A DNA stretch of 64,000 nt from JARFVT01 sp036677425 (GTDB taxonomy: Bacteria > Pseudomonadota > Alphaproteobacteria > UBA8366 > Aestuariispiraceae), in assembly GCA_036677425.1 (NCBI GenBank), contig JARFVT010000013.1, positions 248,001 to 312,000 on the forward strand, written 5' to 3'. The notes under the pieces were generated by a model that did no database searches, was not told the DNA's origin, and saw only the letters and a list, made by a program, of their open reading frames with translations. Positions 63,119 through 64,000 of the stretch are shown here, piece after piece (positions within the stretch are counted from its first letter, which is position 1; the number at the start of each line of letters is the position of its first letter). Position numbers and translations under genes: made by a program.

Positions 63119-64000
63119 TTAGGAAATATGATCTGTCATTATATCGACAAAACGCTTAAAAAGATAATGGCTGTCTTGTGGTCCTGGCGATGCCTCTGGA
63201 TGATATTGTACTGAAAACACAGGTTTTCCAGTAAATTTTATACCCGCCAATGTGCCGTCAAATAATGAAAAATGCGTTGCCTCAACATTATCAGGAAGGC
63301 TATCTTTATCGACAACAAAGCCATGATTTTGGCTGGTAATTTCAACCTTGCCAGTGGTTAAATCTTTTATTGGGTGGTTTGCGCCACGGTGTCCAAGATG
63401 CATTTTGCTGGTTTTTGCGCCAGCTGCCAAGGCAAGCATTTGATGGCCTAAACAAATGCCAAATATTGGTTTGCCGCTATTTATCAATGATTTAATCATT
63501 GGCACGGCATATTTTCCCGTGGCAGAGGGATCGCCCGGACCATTTGATAAAAATATACCATCTGGATTAAGTGCAAGAATTTCATCGGCGCTGCTGTTGG
63601 CTGGCATGATGGTTACGGCACAACCCAATGATGCTAAATTGCGTAGAATATTGTGTTTTATACCAAAATCAACCGCGACCACATGAAATTTTGGTGTCTG
63701 TAATTTGCCATAACCGCTTTCAAGCTGCCATGTGGTTTGATCCCATTTTATTTTCTGTTTGACGCTTACATCTTTTGCCAAATCCATGCCTTCAAGCCCT
63801 GCCCAATTGGCGGCTTCAGCCATTGATTCTTCAATATTAAACTTTCCATCGGGGGCGTGGATAATAACCGCATTTGGTGCGCCTGAATCACGAATGCGTC
63901 TGGTTAATTGCCTTGTGTCAATACCACAAACTGTCGTTATATTGCGTTGTTTTAACCAATCGTCTAAATGTTTTTCCATACGATAATTTGATGGTTTGCT
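63119..64000 (-). CDS. carA: Carbamoyl phosphate synthase small subunit, 5' end outside window
   Basis: 294 codons from base 64000 (SKPSNYRMEKHLDDWL...) to the stop at 63119; the N-terminal part is missing. GICLGHQMLALAAG holds the amidotransferase Cys, FSVQYHPEASPGP the His/Glu, and GIDTRQLTRRIRDSG is the usual inter-domain segment. Supplies ammonia from glutamine to CarB for arginine and pyrimidine synthesis. Convergent with the PfkB kinase. Confidence 0.94.
   Translation of the reverse strand, partial: SKPSNYRMEKHLDDWLKQRNITTVCGIDTRQLTRRIRDSGAPNAVIIHAPDGKFNIEESMAEAANWAGLEGMDLAKDVSVKQKIKWDQTTWQLESGYGKLQTPKFHVVAVDFGIKHNILRNLASLGCAVTIMPANSSADEILALNPDGIFLSNGPGDPSATGKYAVPMIKSLINSGKPIFGICLGHQMLALAAGAKTSKMHLGHRGANHPIKDLTTGKVEITSQNHGFVVDKDSLPDNVEATHFSLFDGTLAGIKFTGKPVFSVQYHPEASPGPQDSHYLFKRFVDIMTDHIS

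Noticed and set aside
1..64000. tRNA, rRNA or CRISPR array
   Set aside because: No T-loop or anticodon-stem arrangement, rRNA-like sequence or regularly spaced direct repeats was found in the intergenic regions.

Overview
The window is one AT-rich chromosomal segment of an alphaproteobacterium. The evidence is gene content: alphaproteobacterial-type metZ, an ArsR-methyltransferase fusion next to metF, a Cys-containing IscU/NifU-like scaffold, a TRAP transporter, 2-aminoethylphosphonate catabolism and queuosine genes. No rRNA, tRNA or CRISPR array was found, and nothing allows a species name. The transport and catabolic repertoire suggests a free-living, probably aquatic heterotroph. The number of broken genes and decayed insertion sequences points to a genome that is accumulating mobile debris.

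Region 1 (about 1-22.3 kb) is accessory. It starts with the N-terminal half of a DUF262 (GmrSD-type) protein. A mobilisation module follows, all on the minus strand: a primase relic, a TraJ-like protein, two unknown small genes and a large RP4-TraI-like relaxase. Next is a graveyard of IS3-family elements (4.8-6.9 kb). An intact sugar-acid cassette occupies 7.2-14.9 kb: KDPGal-type aldolase, PfkB sugar-acid kinase, IlvD/Edd dehydratase, three TRAP transporter subunits and a divergent LacI regulator with a perfect palindromic operator. It is bounded on both sides by copies of the same IS3 element in the same orientation. Beyond the right-hand IS lies a probable defence locus: a 1247-residue STAND-like protein that lacks its P-loop but carries a C-terminal PD-(D/E)XK-like nuclease, with a small companion gene broken by a frameshift and by the IS. 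A cluster of palindromic repeats sits exactly at the 5' end of the large gene. Then come a moeB/thiF fragment, a second copy of a piece of the relaxase gene, an intact higBA toxin-antitoxin pair and another IS remnant.

Region 2 (about 22.4-64 kb) looks like ordinary chromosome with dense genes. Methionine and one-carbon genes (rhodanese, metZ, XRE-cupin regulator, metF, ArsR-methyltransferase, homocysteine methyltransferase, folE) are followed by a run from a NifU-like scaffold and yidD to a TIGR04283/TIGR04282 glycosyltransferase pair. Then come a DHH phosphoesterase, rarD, cysQ, a complete AmmeMemoRadiSam set (fused MEMO-AMMECR1 plus the radical SAM enzyme) and mmsA. A LysR-phnW-phnA-phnY locus faces a phnS2-T2-U2-GDPD transport operon; together they would import 2-aminoethylphosphonate and convert it to acetate and phosphate, although phnW carries a frameshift. 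The right end holds a Ca/Na exchanger, a Na/Pi cotransporter, azlCD, a solitary periplasmic solute-binding protein, pabBAC, a queuosine block (precursor transporter, queA, tgt, queG), a PfkB kinase and the 3' part of carA.

The most original material is the headless NTPase-nuclease with its companion and palindromic element, the IS-flanked sugar-acid cassette, a GDPD gene inside the phosphonate uptake operon, and hairpins placed directly after the binding-protein gene in two unrelated transport operons. Several single-base frameshifts (homocysteine methyltransferase, phnW, companion gene) could be real mutations or base-calling errors and need read-level checking.
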